DNA of 64,000 bases from Embiotoca jacksoni (taxonomy: Eukaryota; Chordata; Actinopteri; Embiotocidae), in contig JAKOON010000006.1 of assembly GCA_022577435.1 (NCBI GenBank), positions 20,063,501 to 20,127,500 of the forward strand. The letters run 5' to 3'. Positions 1 to 12,328 of the stretch are shown piece by piece. Every line of letters begins with the position of its first letter. Position 1 is the stretch's first letter. The position numbers and the translations under genes are program-made. The notes below the pieces were generated by a model. It was not told where the DNA came from. It ran no database searches and worked only from the letters and a program-made list of their open reading frames with translations.

Positions 1-1060
1 CGTTCCCTTTGTGTGTGTTGAGCAAGTCATGTTTAACATGTCGGTCTGTACAGTCCAGGTCATACTGTTGCCCTTGTTTGCCAGGGGCACCAGATGGTAC
101 GTCCACAGGAGTTAGCCTGCCCACAGGGCCTCCATCCCCCCATCATACAGCACCAGTGCCCACCCTGAGACCCACCCTACTCCGCCTTTCCACTGCGCAG
201 GCTCATTCGAAAAGGAAAATGCTGAATTTACACATTCAATTCCATATATGTTTCAAACTAAAACCATCTTTGTGTTGTTTATATCACAAGTAAAAGCAAA
301 ACAGCATTGGATCTGCAATCAGCAATTCCAGTCAGGCAGTTGTTGAATATTTTTGCCCATTTCACTGCATTCTAAATGTCCAATGTAGTGTATGGAATAT
401 GTGATGGTAATGGCACTCTCTCACTGCCTTGTACACTTAAAAACCTTCTCATCTGGAAATTAAATAAAGCGTATCATTATTTGCATGATGACTGCAACCA
501 TGATTTGTGACCTTGAAATGGTGCAAAAGTGTATTTTGAAATCATTCAAATGTCCTAAACTTTCCAGTACCAAGGACAACATCACAGCTAAGAGAACTCA
601 AGAAGACTGATTTTATTCTGTGTTCAAAATCATTTTTTCTTTTGTTTTCAAGAAATGTTAAGAAGTTAAGTGTAGTCTGAAATGTACATACTTGCACCTT
701 TGATTCAATTTGATTGCATACTTTGGCTTCTAAATGAATTATGCTAATTTATTATTACTTATTTTGTTTCTATGAACCTTATTTAGTTGATAATAATAGT
801 ATACGAGTAGAAATAGAAATGCTTATATTTATCTTTTTTTAAGTGTCCTTTTTCAAGTTAAAAATAAGTTCACTAAAATCATACATAATCTTACAATTTT
901 TCCATGGCAGGACGGAGCAATGTAGATACTTTTCTAAAACTGCTATTATGACCCAAACTCACCGTAAACATTCAGGTCTGGTACCACCCCCCTGTGTATT
1001 GATTCCAGTCGTTGCATCCTAATGGGTGCAGTCCTTTGGTTAATTTTGAAATTATTGGAG
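1..1060. other. AT-rich non-coding stretch
   Basis: No gene, RNA or recognisable repeat was seen here. The frame open near the left edge (9-293) is cysteine- and proline-rich without any domain I know. The rest is AT-rich DNA with stops in all frames. Confidence 0.6.
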
Positions 1061-1269
1061 TAGCCTTTATCTAAATGGCATTTACTACTGTACACCATGT
1101 GTTGTGCATCGAAACTCTAACACCACCGCAAGTTGGAACTACTTCATCATCATTGTACTTGGCCACCCCTACTGGTTACTGATTGGTCAGCCCTTGAGCG
1201 TTGCTGAGCGAACCTTAATGCAAACAGGTTTCCACACCTCCACAGTGGAGACCGGACAGGGCCCGGCTA
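1061..1269. mobile_element. Diverged copy of a miniature DNA element (relative of 18796-19033)
   Basis: The block starts with TAGCCT and ends with CCGGCTA, echoing the TAGCCTGG...CCAGGCTA ends of the element at 18796-19033. The middle also matches it. Both copies carry a CATCATCA tract, then TGATTGGTC, then GAGC(G/A)AAC(C/G)TTAATGC, then a GGTTTCC stretch, in the same order. No matching target-site duplication was found at this copy, so it is older or its ends are mis-set. It has no coding capacity. Confidence 0.4.
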
Positions 1270-2058
1270 ACATTTTCTGTTTCATCAACTTTTGTTTTAT
1301 CAGAGCATTGTTTCTAGAGAAACACACAGTTGTTGAGATTTTTAAAGGATGTTTTCATTGCACAAACAAAAGTCTTTTTTTTAAGTCACGATTAGATCTG
1401 GATAGTAAACCCAGCGGCAACTGACCATGGCTACCGATTGGACTCTGAACTGTTGTTTTGAAACCTCCAGTCTGGCATTTAATCTGTTGCCAGAAGTGAC
1501 CATGTTTGGAAGAGCTGGGGAGGAGCGAGTAGTGAATTTGACTGAGAACCTAAGGACACTATGCTTGTCCACCAATACTGGAAACCTGACTCAATGCCAA
1601 TCCAACCAGACACGCTTCCAAACACATACCTTTTTCAGGCCTATTATTGAACTGATTATAGAATTATTTTCAGAATGATCACCAGAACACTCATCAGGAG
1701 GAGTGAATTTTAGCGAATGACACCATAATGACATAACGACAAAAATGATTGACTCATGACCCATATGTTTATTTCATAAAACTGGCATCAAATGTCCTGC
1801 CAGATTTGTAGCCTTGTTTACTTATTCTTAAATTAATACATAATTCCTAATCAAGATGTCTTGGTTTGAAAGTCCAGTCCCATAATGATCGCTCACCTTT
1901 GTCAAATGATCAACTGTGTTTATGATCGCCGCAGCAGTTATTAAAAAAGGCCAGCAAATGTCACCGTCCTGTCAGTTTTAACTGTCATCCTTAACCCTCC
2001 TTTAGATAACTGGATTGCCGGAGATGACAAGAAATTATAGAGCAAACGAGTGCAGGCT
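1270..2058. other. Non-coding stretch containing a locally repeated segment
   Basis: No gene was recognised. Positions 1676-1732 hold a segment repeated in diverged form at 2735-2789: both read AGAACACT, then ATCAG, then GGAG, then AATGACACCATAATGAC. The small frame at 1427-1678 is not like any protein I know. Confidence 0.5.
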
Positions 2059-2059
2059 G

Positions 2060-2185
2060 TTAAATGTCAAGAGAGACAGAGGAGGAGGAGGAGTGAGAGA
2101 GGAAGGGAGGAACAAAATGGGGAAGGGTATTAGAAAAGAAGAGACAAGGAGGACAGAGATAGAAGAGTTAAAGGTGAGAGGAGAA
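2060..2185 (+). repeat. Polypurine tract
   Basis: About 125 bases are almost entirely A and G on the plus strand, with GAGAGA, GGAGGAGGAGGAG and GGGAGG runs broken by few pyrimidines. The complementary strand is polypyrimidine. The small frames on both strands here are products of this composition and are not genes. Confidence 0.7.
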
Positions 2186-2189
2186 AGTT

Positions 2190-3486
2190 TCTGTGCGTTT
2201 GTTTGAGTGGTTGACATTTTGAGCTGAGACCAGATTGGTGCTTGGAGCTTAGTCCCTTTGCTTCAGGCTGTCTGTCAGCTCATTTACAGCACTGAAAGAC
2301 CAGATAAGGAGAGGGCAAGGAAGCTGGAAGAAAGACAGTAACATATTAGTGTAGACAAGGACTATGGATAGAGAGAGAAATTAGTTTGTTTCAGTTACTC
2401 TTTGGTGAGATATTTTAAGTAGAAACAATAGAAAAGGGGAAGACCAAGAAGTGTATTCTACTTTTCTCAAGGAAACAACAGGATTAAAAATCAGTTTTTG
2501 GAAAAAAACAACATTGTCCACCTGAGGACTGGCCTTTCAGTGAGAAAATAAGAAACATGGCTTTAAAGATGCTAGCATAAAACTCATATTTTTAGTCAAT
2601 AAGAAGTATCTGCTTGAATTCTGTTGACTTCCATGCAAAGATTCCCTTAATATGCCATCAGTGTTGTTTTAGTTTGAATCAATCTTTTATCTTTGAGGCC
2701 TCATATCTCATTAAGTGTTGACTCCTTTTAGTAGGACCATTAGAACACTGATCAGAAGGAGACAATTTTCCAAATGACACCATAATGACTTGTGGGAAAA
2801 GTTTAAGACTTTGTATTTTATAAGAGGAGTTGATGCTTTTTGAATGGGAGCTCAAGGTTTATTTCGGCACGAGCCCCTAGTGACCCTCGGTGGTAGTGCA
2901 CTTTAAGGCAAAATCATCAGGCATCCTCGTCAGTCTAGATTTTGGCCTGACAGCAGAGCAGGAAGATGAGCACAGTCAACACAAGCCATTGTGGCCTTAT
3001 TTTGTGCACACTGCCAAGACTTTTAAGGTGTCTCAGCAAATCAGGCCAAAGCCCCGTGCATTCATGATAATTGGCCATTAAAGTATCACCACAAGCACAA
3101 AGGAGCACAAGTTTCGTCACTTGCCGATAGAGAGATAGACACTTTGCAGGACAGTGTTTCATTTTGTTTGGAGAGCTTTGAGGCCTGCGGCGTCTCCGGA
3201 CCTTCCGGATGATGAGGCAGCTCTCTCTGTCATTGCAGCGCAGTCAGGGGCCACTAATCTGGGCGACACGGCCAGGGAGCAGGTCTTGGAGAAGGTCCAG
3301 CTCCTCCAAAGTGGACAAAGAGCAGCATTGTGTGTGCATACTAATGAAGCAACTCCCATATGTGTGTGTTGTGTCCTTCATAATATACTGTACATGTGAC
3401 ATGATGAATAATGTATGTACCAACACAGGTGTTTCGCTGTCATGGGTATAATGCATATGTTGACAGATGTTCGATGATAAATGCCA
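2190..3486. other. Non-coding stretch with a GC-richer block near 3170-3330
   Basis: Positions 2735-2789 repeat the segment at 1676-1732. Positions 2834-2855 share about 20 identical bases with 33938-33958, suggesting a dispersed repeat. Positions 3170-3330 are GC-richer and open in several frames on both strands. I recognise no domain there and see no convincing pair of splice sites. No RNA gene was seen. Confidence 0.45.
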
Positions 3487-3493
3487 GCGCACG

Positions 3494-3580
<87 letters not shown>
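3487..3580 (+). repeat. (AC)n microsatellite
   Basis: GCAC units lead into an (AC)n run with one interruption (G at 3539). It lies about 125 bp upstream of an opposed (TG)n array, so the two can pair with each other. Long Cys/Val and Thr/His frames across it are artefacts. Confidence 0.97.
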
Positions 3581-3582
<2 letters not shown>

Positions 3583-3705
3583 ATAGAAGTGCTGAGCTAT
3601 TGGCTGGCAGTCAGTAAAAAAATGCAGTGCTGCTGAGTACATAGCAACCTCACCACTTGGCCTGCCAGTATTACTGCAAAGCACCATTTAACCGTGTGTG
3701 TTTAA

Positions 3706-3711
3706 GTGTGT

Positions 3712-3767
<56 letters not shown>
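3706..3767 (+). repeat. (TG)n microsatellite
   Basis: A nearly pure (TG)n run, interrupted once by TATG near 3715. Its orientation is opposite to the (AC)n array at 3487-3580. Confidence 0.96.
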
Positions 3768-3769
<2 letters not shown>

Positions 3770-4435
3770 ATCCAGGTAGGCCAAGTCTGTAGGTGTTGAT
3801 GAGTCTGCAGTTGGCTGGAGAATGTGAAGCTACATGTGGTGTATGTGTGTGGGCAAAATTTTATACAAGTGTCCTTTTAAGTATCAGTGTGTTGAGTGTG
3901 TGTTGTTGATTTTGCTGAATACAGAATGAAACAAAAAGGAGTTATTGGGTGCCACAGAGGCAGCAGCTGGCTAATCCACCACACTCATAAAAAGCACAGT
4001 AATATATGAAGGAACTCATAGAGAAATGATTGTCTGCCTCCCTGATACATTTTCACATTATTGTCTAAGCAGCAATAACTAAACTTTAAAGCAGCAAAGC
4101 ACTCACTTATCATACCTCTTGCCTGCTTTGAATGGCTGTGCAGTTTCCCCCACGGAATCTGTCTCAAATCCCTGACAGAAATCTGAGCGCACAGACATTC
4201 AAACACAAATATCTTGTATCTTTGGGCTAAAAACTCCAACGTTTGTCATGTACTCTCAGTCGATTTTTAAACCTCCATTTTCTGACCCAAGTGAACACAC
4301 ACATACACAAACTTGTGAGGTGGCAGAACAGCAGTCTTCCACCAAGTAGCTCCAGTGTGGAAGATCTTTGCTCAAGAGAACACCGTCGGTATTCAAAGAG
4401 GAAGGTGAAGAGACATTATGGCAGAGGTCCCGGGC
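3768..4435. other. Non-coding stretch
   Basis: Mixed-composition DNA with no gene, RNA or repeat that I recognise. Confidence 0.5.
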
Positions 4436-4655
4436 CCCCCATGTGGTTGAGTCAGATGGCCGTCCACCTCTGAGCCTGGTTCTGTTGGCGGTTTCTTCCA
4501 GTTAAAAAGTAGTTTTTCCTTCCAACCATTGCTCATATGATGTGCTGAATTATTGGGTCCCTCTGTGTAATATTGTAAGGTCTTAAGTTTATTATGTGCC
4601 CTGAGATGACTTATGCTCTGATTTGCCTCTATAGAAATGAAACACATTAAAGTAA
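4436..4655 (+). mobile_element. LINE-type 3' tail fragment (sense copy)
   Basis: The segment reads GATGGCCGTCCACC, then GAGCCTGGTTCTGTTGGCGG, then TTTCTTCC, then GTTAAAAAG, then TTTTTCCTTCC, then a TATTGGGTCC...TAATATTGTAAGGTCTT block. This is the order of a very common teleost repeat that I remember as a LINE-type 3' end. A second copy lies on the opposite strand at 58787-59047. Only the tail is present and there is no coding region. The assignment to a LINE rather than another repeat class is from memory. Confidence 0.65.
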
Positions 4656-6488
4656 ATTGATATAAATGCTAGTTATGTACATATTATATACATATCTATT
4701 ATTTGTAAACTTTAGATATATGCTCATCAGTAGGTTCTCATACCGTCATGATGAAGATCAAAATATGATCTTGTAACTCAACGGCCGCAAAGATATCACT
4801 CTGGTCAATCTGACCTGAATCCTGCCTCAATCTATCCTCCCGCTCACTTTCTAAGTTTAAGTATTCCCTGAGGCCTTAATGGTTTTAATAAATTCTATCT
4901 AAAATAACCTTCCTGGCTGGATTATAAAAAGTCAGTATTTTAAAAGACATGTAATAACTCCCTCCATCCAAGCAAAGACACTGAAAATTAGAGAAACGTC
5001 AAAATATCACATAAAGACTTTGATTGATAACATCAGATGCAACAAATTGCAATAAAGACAAATAGATCGTAACTTACACAAAGTATATGACTTAAGTGTC
5101 CATGGTAGCTTCTGCTATGCAGAGACAATGTCATGGTTTTGTTTTTTCTATTAATCACTTTGTGTGCGTTCACCAGTCTGCCACTACTAGTTGTCACATT
5201 ATAAAATCTTCATTGATCTGAACAAAAAGTTCAATTATTCTGGAGTTCTGTTTGTATGCGAGCATTTCGTCAGCTTGGACTTTGGAATCTGCATTTCCCT
5301 TTGTACTGTGTTCACACACACAACTGACTCAAATCAGTGGAAGTGAAGTTCTTTATTCGCTACAACCTCTGTGTAAGGCAGCGGGCTGTCGGGCAAGAGG
5401 ACTCACCGCTTTGTTATTTTTCAAAGAACAGGTTTTATTTACCTCCCCGCAAAAACAAACAGGAAACAATTTACAAAAATGCGTCACTAAAGTTCTCGGT
5501 CCTCAAACGAGGTCAACTAAACAGAACTCAACTCGGGCTACATCAACATAAACCGAAACATCCAGCTGACCTAACAAGAAAGACACTATATATATATATG
5601 TATATATCAAAAAGGGGTGACTCACAAACACCACACTCCCAACTGAAGTACAACAAACAATAACTGGACAGATCCTGGAGTGGTGAACTTATTTGAATAT
5701 TGTCCAAATCAAAGTGAAGTCGATTTGGCAAATTCCTGTATTTACAGCTGAATTTCCTTGAGCATCTTTTACTCAGGCTTTGCTAGATGTCCTCGAGCAT
5801 CGGCACCTGCAGCACTGGTTACTCAAAACAGGAAAATTAGAATTTAAGAAAACTTTGTTTACTTTACAAAAGTTTACTAAATCTGCACACTGCAATAAAA
5901 TACAAATGTACTGTCAAAAGCTCGGTTGAACGGACATAGAATGGCAACACGCGAGGAGATTATAACCTTCTTTATTTTATTATATCATCTGGATGTGCAC
6001 TTTTCTTCTTCAGTGGTTTCATGGCAGCACAGTGTATAAAATTAATACCACCAGCTGTTTATTTTTATACATCCAACACCCACATTGCATTTGGGCAAAG
6101 ACGTGTTTAGTGTCATTAGAATGACTAAAATCTGTAGAGAAGCAGGAACCTACTTATTGCAGAGCTCTGTTCTTCAGTTTAACATTTAACATATTCCTCT
6201 TGTATTTATTAAATCCGAAAAAAACAAATAAAACAAAATAAAGAAAAACCCCAAAAACTCAATTGATGTAGCTGCATGGTAGTTTTGAGATCATCCAAAT
6301 TCCCTCAATACCCCATATGGCGATTATGCAGAGAACAGAAACACTGTCATCTCTCTTTAATTTTATTGGTTGGCCAGTTTCCAGCCCGATAGTGTTTTGT
6401 CCCTGCTGCAGAAAACAGTCGTTCCCCCCCGCTGCAAGAAAGAGCAACTGTGCTCCTGTGGAACCACAGACAGACAGATGGACAAAGC
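4656..6488. other. AT-rich non-coding stretch
   Basis: A short (TA)n run sits at about 5586-5607. No gene was recognised. The overlapping frames at 5252-5663 have no known domain. Confidence 0.5.
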
Positions 6489-6537
6489 ACAGACACACAG
6501 ACAGACACACACACACACAGACACACACACACACACA

Positions 6538-6614
<77 letters not shown>
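6489..6614 (+). repeat. Compound (CAGA)/(AC)n microsatellite
   Basis: CAGACACA and CAGA units lead into an uninterrupted (AC)n run from about 6540 to 6610. At least six overlapping frames on both strands read through it and are spurious. Confidence 0.97.
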
Positions 6615-6619
<5 letters not shown>

Positions 6620-9207
6620 AGTACCATCAGGGCATGTAGAGCACCGAGGGGATGATTGAGGCTCACATTTAATTATCTACCTAATGGTCTCGTAGTGTCA
6701 TTACAGAGAAGGGAGAGAGAGAGAGAGGAATACATAAACTGTCAGAGGGGGGAGCAGGCAGGAGTTACAAACGTCTGCCTCCTTATGACAGATTATATGT
6801 AATAAAATATAATATGGTTGATTATAGCTCAGGTGTTTGTGTGGAAATATTTACTGCAATTGAAGGAACTAATGCATGCATGTTAGCAGAGATAATACGA
6901 TAGTACTGTAATTAAAAGTGTTATAAGTCTCGTCCATATAGCACACAGGTTCAGTTCTCTAAATTTTACGACAAAAGTTACAAATAACGAATAAAATATA
7001 TAGTGGTTCAATTTTATACTGATTAAAAAAGGACTCCTTTACAATAATGGATTAAATTTGTAGTAAACACGGCCTCTCCTTTCCACAGTACACCAAAACA
7101 ATACGGCTTGTGATGACTCTTGCAAGACATTGTAGCTTTTAGTCTATGCAATGTGTAGCCTGTTTACTCGCTACATGTGCAGCTTTAACCATTAAAAGTT
7201 CAGGTTTAGGAGAATATCCAAATGCATGTGCGAATCACTACAAAGTTTTGTGAATGTTTTCACTGAAAAACAAGGTGGGTTTTTTTTTCTTTCTGTGCTG
7301 AAACTTCCATGTTATAATAATCTGTGGCTCATACAGCACCTCATGCTCATCTTGGTACATAACGGTTGGTCTTAAAAACAGAATACTAGTTTAGTCCCTC
7401 ACAATTTGTGTGTTGTTCCGTGACCCAACAATGGTGGCGGTGATAGACTTAAGCAAAGTGATACGCACAGTTGTAGCAATGCTTGCAAATACAGCAGAAT
7501 TGAAGCAGGAGTCTAGAAAGCATCCAACAGTCATTTACTGACATGGCGTTGCTCTGCTCACATTGGGGAAGGCTCTTTGTTTACCGCTTGGTGAGTTGTG
7601 GTGCGCAACATGAATGATGGTCAGTGCCGACTGGTTTAAAGGCTGCTCCGATAGTTTCTAATTAACCCGAGTTCTACTTCGATTAAGATGCAAGGACGGG
7701 AAACAATCCCCACTCCACTGCATCTGTTCACGATGTGAATTTGGTTCTGGTAATGGCAGGCTATGTTTTTGAGTTTCCTGAAATCTGTGTCACAAAAAAA
7801 ACCTGCACAAGCGTTAAAGTATATTTATGAGCTACCGAAACTACAAAGACAGAAAATGCTAGGACCAAGCTAACCTGCAGTTGGGCTGGTTATAAAGTTA
7901 GCTAACAGTTACAAATGATGAACTACTGAGCCTAAAAGTACATTATTATCTACTGTACAGTTCTGAAGTAGCTTTTCATTTGTTTCTGTTTCACTCCGCG
8001 AACACACATTAAAAGCAGTAGGTGTTTTAGTTTAAGCACACTTCATGAGTGTAGAGGTGCTCGACTCAGAAATAACATAATAAATCTGCTCAAAAGCATT
8101 TATTAACAAAACACATGGGAGGATAAGTCAATAAATGAATGCATAATGAAGACATATTGGCCTTTTTAGGCAAGCTTGAAAACAAATAACGTACTGTTTA
8201 TGATATGTGACTCTTAAAAACGTACTTGTACAGTCTCCTTGTATAATCTTGCAGTCTTTAATTGTGCCACACGTACAGTGGTGTGAATGTGTTGTTGCTG
8301 ATGTTGTTACCCTAATGCCCGGACTATAATCTTTCCCTGATGCAAATGGCTCATATAGACTATAGAGGACATTGCACAAACACGTTATGAGCATGGAACT
8401 CTTTACATGCACTTGCAAAGATCAGTAATGGAGATTATCCTTAAATCACAACATAACATGTTTGGTGGATGTGTCTGTTTTAAAAACAAAAAAAAAATGT
8501 TTATCTTACTCGGACAAATTCTTGTTTTTATTTTCTTTCATTTAATTTCTGTCATCAGTGGCACATTAAAACTAAAATCCTCTTCCATCCCTGTAGTTTT
8601 GTATATCTCTGTCTTTTCTTTGTTGTATTTTTAAAATAACTCTCCTTTCTTTCTTACTCAGCATATTGATAAGAGGATTAGAGATTAGAGAGAGGTCTGT
8701 GATCTTGGAAAGGAGGGAGTGATGCAAAAAGATAAAGGAGCATGTTCTTACCCGAAAGATTTTAAAGTCTTAAATAATCAATACGCCTACTGAGTAAAAT
8801 GGAAAATCGAGTAATTTCTATTTGACTGATGGATGATCCTGATAACGGACATTTTAACCAAATCCTTTTTCAGTATTTCATTCTACGTAGTACTGCACTT
8901 GTAAGAGGACTACCACAGATGAAATAAAACAGATAGAAGAAACGGAGAACAAAAACAGAAGCAAGGATGATTTCCCAAACTACCCCTGCACTAGAATTTG
9001 ATGCAGCTGCAGGTAGCTTGTACACTCCAGCCATTACAAGTCGTTCAGACCTTAACCGTTACAAAAGACATTTTCCACCACATATCTGTCTTGCCTCTAT
9101 GTTCCAGGAACAGTGCATTATGATGCTCGACACTGCGTTTTGAGTGCAGTTTGTGAGAATAGCTGACCTTTAAAAGCATGGATGTGTGTACCTAGGCTCT
9201 TTTTGGT

Positions 9208-9208
<1 letters not shown>
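6615..9208. other. AT-rich non-coding stretch
   Basis: A short (GA)n run is at 6713-6727. No gene, RNA or recognisable transposon was seen in these 2.6 kb. Confidence 0.5.

Positions 9209-9295
<87 letters not shown>
9209..9295 (+). repeat. (GT)n microsatellite
   Basis: An uninterrupted (GT)n run of about 43 units, bounded by TTTTGGTG on the left and GGACCTTG on the right. Confidence 0.98.
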
Positions 9296-9296
<1 letters not shown>

Positions 9297-10558
9297 ACCT
9301 TGTGGTGGTCATTGATTTTCAGTCCAAACTGCATTGTTAAGTCTATTTTTTGACTGATCACGTTACATGAAGAGAATCTAATCTTTAGTGTGTCGAATAA
9401 AAACAAGTTCTCTGTGTGGCTGGAAAACATAAATAACTGCGGGGCAACATGTTCAGTGCCAGGAAGGTCAAAATATTGGGGCATAACTTTTTTTTTGTGA
9501 TTGACATCTTGCATTAGCCTGTCTTAAATATTGAAGTATTTGATCCATGTCTGTATGTGGCCTCATTCTAGTTTCTTTCTATTTTGATTTCATTTTCTGT
9601 GACATTAATAGCCCGATTTCTTGATGACACTCCAACATCGAGGTCAAAAGTGAACCAGAACCCCAAGTGGGTTGAAATGTGGCATCAGCAAAGATCACCC
9701 CGCTGCAGCTGTTCAATGGTCCATCAGGCCGACTGCATCTGCCAACATCATTCTGCATCCTTCCAGGTTACAAAAGTATGTCTTTGTTTTATACATTTGT
9801 ATTTTTTAGCAAAATTAACTACAGAATGAAAAAAAAAATGTGTGTAAGACACTTGATGACAACAGAAGATTTCTAAAGCTTTGAATTTAATGTGTGCATG
9901 GGTGCGTCAAGGCGTAGTTTTGAAGAGGCTTCAGTGATAAAAGCCTTGTCTGGTAGAGTTCTCAGACTGACAGAGTGTAGCAGCCACATAGCCGCAGGGC
10001 GAAAAGGTGACTTCATGAAGGACGAACTGCAGGTAGTCCTTATTCTGATGAGGGTGTCTCCTCGGGGGGCCTTTTTGTATGTGTGCTCACCGCTTCCCTG
10101 TTCGTTACTGACATACTATACGCATGTGCAGAGCAAACTTGAGCCAAATCCAGTTTTTCAGATCATGGATTCATTTTCATAAATTACTGGAATTTACAGT
10201 TTTATCATATGTTCATAAAAAATAAGCAGGCATGGGTGTTTTAATGTCCTTTTTTTTTTTTTTTTTTTTTATCCCTGTAGCTGATGCCAATATTTTTAAA
10301 TGTCACCGGTAATTAATGTTATGCTCATTAATTTAGGCTTGCATGAATCTTGGTCCAACTTAAACAGCTGGCTCTCATCAGCTCCCTGAAGTAAATAAAC
10401 TGCCAGGAATGTCAACTTCTTTTTATATTTACTTCATTTTTCTGAGAGGAAAAAACTCCAGCAGGTCTATGAGCGAGTAATGTCAGAGTGAAGATGATAT
10501 GGAAGATGATATATGACTATCTCTAAACACCCTGTTTACACACCATCCATAACAGAGT

Positions 10559-10560
<2 letters not shown>
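9296..10560. other. Non-coding stretch with a weak exon-like block (9611-9766)
   Basis: A pyrimidine-rich run ending in TTAATAG at 9610 precedes a block that ends TTCCAG|GTTACA at 9766, open in one frame. The peptide is Ser/His/Cys-rich and matches nothing I know, so no gene is called. A poly-T run is at about 10250-10270. Positions 10295-10440 are rich in TAATTA-like sites. Confidence 0.35.

Positions 10561-10626
<66 letters not shown>
10561..10626 (+). repeat. (GT)n microsatellite
   Basis: An uninterrupted (GT)n run of about 33 units. Confidence 0.98.
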
Positions 10627-10627
<1 letters not shown>

Positions 10628-12328
10628 GCATGTAAATACCATATGTGCATGTCAGCATCGTTTACACCTGTGTCATTCCATGTAGAATGCAAAGCAATTG
10701 TGATCTATGTTCCTTTCAAAGGGATCTCTGCGTGTTTTTCTTCCCCCTGCAGCGTAACTTGTGATTGGCTTCAGGGTAAATATTTTTTGGGTCATTTCTC
10801 GCTGCCAAAAGGCCCCAAAATAAGCACATGCACACATTTAGCCTTTGCTGCAAACGTCCTGTCTGTTCTCTGAAGAGCTCCTCGCTAAACATTTGAGGAA
10901 CTGTTTAGGAAAGCATTGTCATAATGTCAACGCAACTTATTACAGATGACAGGAAGCAAGATCACTGGACAAACAAATGAACATTTCCCAGCAAACCTTT
11001 TTTTGTTGGTAGCTTTTGGGAATAAAGCGACCAGATTAAATAAGCCTGAATGATGGTTAGAAATAAGTAGTGTGGAGCACAGAGTTTGGAACACAGTATT
11101 TATCAAGGCTCAAAAGCATACGTGTTAGACACGAGCTGGACAGGTGGTGTATGTAACGTCTCCCACTGTTTTTCTGAGAGCCCTAAAGAATGCAGAGTTT
11201 GTACTGTGCTGATTGAAGAGATCAGTGCAGCCACACAGTTTGTTATACAGCAGCAGCATCGTAGCGCTGCTGGAACGCACCAGAATGACAGAGACTTTTT
11301 TTTTTTTTTTACCAAGTGAGGAAATGACGTTTTTTTTTTTTTACATTATTTAAGTGCTTGAAGATCCAATCCTCTCTAAACTGTATGTTATGCAAGAGAG
11401 CCGATAAAAACATACATTGGGCAAAGTTGTTGTTTTGACATTTAAGGTGTGTTGACTGAATCACGATGTAAACGCGAAGCCTCATTTTGATCCGCTGCTG
11501 TTTTCACTGTTCAAGTAACACTGTTATGTGTTAATCCAAACTCAACACTTCCTCTATCTGATTCAAATTAAGAGCCCTCTAGTGTCCCAGTGAACAGAAA
11601 CCCTCCATTTCTCAATTGTGCTTTTATTGTGAAATATTTTCCGGAACCTGTGACTTACACGTTTGGTGAGTAATCCCAAACAACAGTTGAAAATAACATG
11701 ATTATTGACTTTATTAAATGAAAGTGATGGAAATACACATTATTGACCATTGTATATAAACTTGCCACCCGAGGAACAGAGGCTACACCCTCAGACACAG
11801 CAACAACTTTGTCTGCTTGACTTGTGTGTGTGTCCTCATGCTCTCCTGTACTTCAACAACTAGCACAACATGCCTGAGGAGCATCAGCTCTTGAAGGGCA
11901 TTTTTCTTTGATTGAAGAGAAAATAAAACATTGAGTTAACTGGTCTGAGCGCCACTACGGCAGCTTGGGAGGCGTCGGAATAACATTGGAAGGACACATA
12001 CGTCACTTGAGCTGACTGGGCAAAATATACAACGCCTCCCAAACAGGAAACAGTTAGCATGAATCAAAACCAGACTTAATACTAGAATTTAGCAACAGTG
12101 ACAAGTCCATCGGATCAGGATACATTCAGCTCTCTGGTGTGACGAATCAAACACCATCGCACATATTGGCTTTTATGCCAAAAACAGCCACCGAGCTCCA
12201 ATGTAATTTTTCCTAGTGCCCTCCCAAGATGTTTCTGATGTCTTCTTTTCTGGCTGTTATCACTTAAACATTCACAAGTCTTCCCACCAGTTGCTTTCCA
12301 GCTTATTTTGCTTTTGCCCTCCTTGTAG
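10627..12328. other. Non-coding stretch
   Basis: Two poly-T runs are at about 11296-11310 and 11330-11342. No gene or classifiable repeat was seen. The stretch ends in a pyrimidine-rich tract closing with TTGTAG at 12328, which looks like a splice acceptor. Confidence 0.45.

Noticed and set aside
3244..3687. 147-codon reverse-strand frame
   Set aside because: Half of it is Cys-Val repeats from the AC microsatellite, and the remainder matches no known protein.
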